Positions 5,286 through 5,462 of a DNA stretch of 5,462 bases are shown here, one piece after another. Origin of the DNA: Coprothermobacterota bacterium. GTDB taxonomy: Bacteria; Caldisericota; JANLFM01. How positions within the stretch are numbered: position 1 is the stretch's first letter; each line of letters begins with the position of its first letter. The notes beneath the pieces were generated by a model. That model saw nothing but the letters and a program-made list of their open reading frames with translations. It ran no database searches and was not told where the DNA came from. The translations under genes and the position numbers were made by a program. The stretch lies in contig JAPLHX010000235.1 of the NCBI GenBank assembly GCA_026389415.1, forward strand, positions 1 to 5,462. Reading direction: 5' to 3'.

Positions 5286-5300
5286 AATTGTCCGACAATT
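5286..5300. promoter_or_regulatory. 15-bp palindrome, GntR/FadR-type operator candidate
   Basis: AATTGTC-C-GACAATT has perfect 7-base arms around a single central base. The core TTGTCSGACAA fits the TNGTNNNACNA consensus known for operators of the FadR (FCD) subfamily of GntR regulators, which often control amino acid and organic acid catabolism. It lies about 220 bases upstream of the small ORF, in the region expected to control the dehydrogenase operon. No regulator gene is visible in the window, so the binding protein is inference. Confidence 0.5.
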
Positions 5301-5384
5301 TCTCGTTGTTTGGATGATGATATTTTTGCGACAGTATTGCTTCTGGCGTATGCACTGAGGTTAGTTTAAGTGCAGGAAGACGGC

Positions 5385-5411
5385 ATTTTACCCTTCGATT
5401 CGGTCTGTCAA
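5385..5411 (-). promoter_or_regulatory. Possible sigma-A promoter
   Basis: On the minus strand an exact TTGACA (5411-5406) is followed after 15 bases by TAAAAT (5390-5385), five of six matches to TATAAT. The spacer is two bases shorter than ideal. It would give a leader of about 315 bases containing the palindrome and the hairpin. No better sigma-A or sigma-54 promoter was found between here and the small ORF. Confidence 0.3.
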
Positions 5412-5462
5412 ACGATGAGCCCTAGTTCGTCTTGTACCAACTGTCTCAGTTTTTTCCGGTCT
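5408..5462 (-). CDS. Possible C-terminal tail of an upstream minus-strand gene
   Basis: From 5461 the minus strand reads DRKKLRQLVQDELGLIV and then TGA at 5410-5408, overlapping the putative -35 box. The charged amphipathic character is typical of a protein C-terminus, and the frame is open to the window edge. Only 17 codons are visible, so this is weak and no family can be named. Confidence 0.25.
   Translation of the reverse strand, partial: DRKKLRQLVQDELGLIV

Noticed and set aside
5165..5300. Sigma-54 promoter around TTGGCAAACAGAGCC
   Set aside because: The GG and GC doublets are eight bases apart rather than ten, and the TTGC element is missing.
5138..5400. T-box riboswitch in the operon leader
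   Set aside because: The conserved GGTGG/ACCGCG T-box antiterminator sequence is absent on the minus strand, and no clear stem I features were found.

Overview
This 5.46 kb window has two convergent gene blocks and a long regulatory leader. It looks like a chromosomal segment of a Gram-positive, probably anaerobic Firmicutes-type bacterium. The clues are mid-range base composition, strong AGGAGG-type ribosome binding sites, TTG starts, tightly coupled genes, and an iron-sulfur flavoprotein dehydrogenase of the amino-acid-oxidising kind. The taxonomic guess is inference; no rRNA or marker gene is present.

Plus strand, 1-1446. The window opens inside the C-terminal half of a SIS-domain sugar isomerase/deaminase-like protein (AgaS/FrlB/GlmS-type fold), ending at 469. 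About 23 bases downstream starts an alpha/beta-hydrolase that is clearly broken. It can be followed from about 493 to 1367 only by switching among all three frames, with two in-frame stops and a 24-bp internal duplication. A small hairpin with a T-tract (1429-1446) probably ends this transcription unit.

Minus strand, 5062 down to 1487. In transcription order there are: a tiny ORF with a strong Shine-Dalgarno (5062-4967, frame open again after its TGA to 4889); a [2Fe-2S] plant-type ferredoxin subunit (HcnA-like); a FAD/NAD(P)-type flavoprotein (HcnB-like); a two-cluster [4Fe-4S] ferredoxin; a BFD-like [2Fe-2S] protein; and a DAO-family FAD oxidoreductase (HcnC-like). All four junctions between the last five genes are 4-base ATGA stop/start overlaps, so they are almost certainly one translationally coupled operon for one membrane-associated or soluble complex. 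The composition matches multi-subunit dye-linked amino acid dehydrogenases (archaeal L-proline dehydrogenase, D-hydroxyproline dehydrogenase, opine oxidase, HCN synthase). The DAO subunit would oxidise a secondary or alpha-amino acid, and electrons would pass through the iron-sulfur proteins and the second flavoprotein. The substrate cannot be fixed from the sequence.

Leader, 5063-5462. It holds a possible promoter (TTGACA/TAAAAT), a near-perfect 15-bp palindrome of the GntR/FadR-operator type, an 11-bp perfect-stem terminator-like hairpin just before the small ORF, and four 7-bp tandem repeats. A short open tail at the right edge may be the end of a further minus-strand gene. The most interesting parts are this attenuator-like leader and the Cys-rich mini-ORF with an internal TGA.
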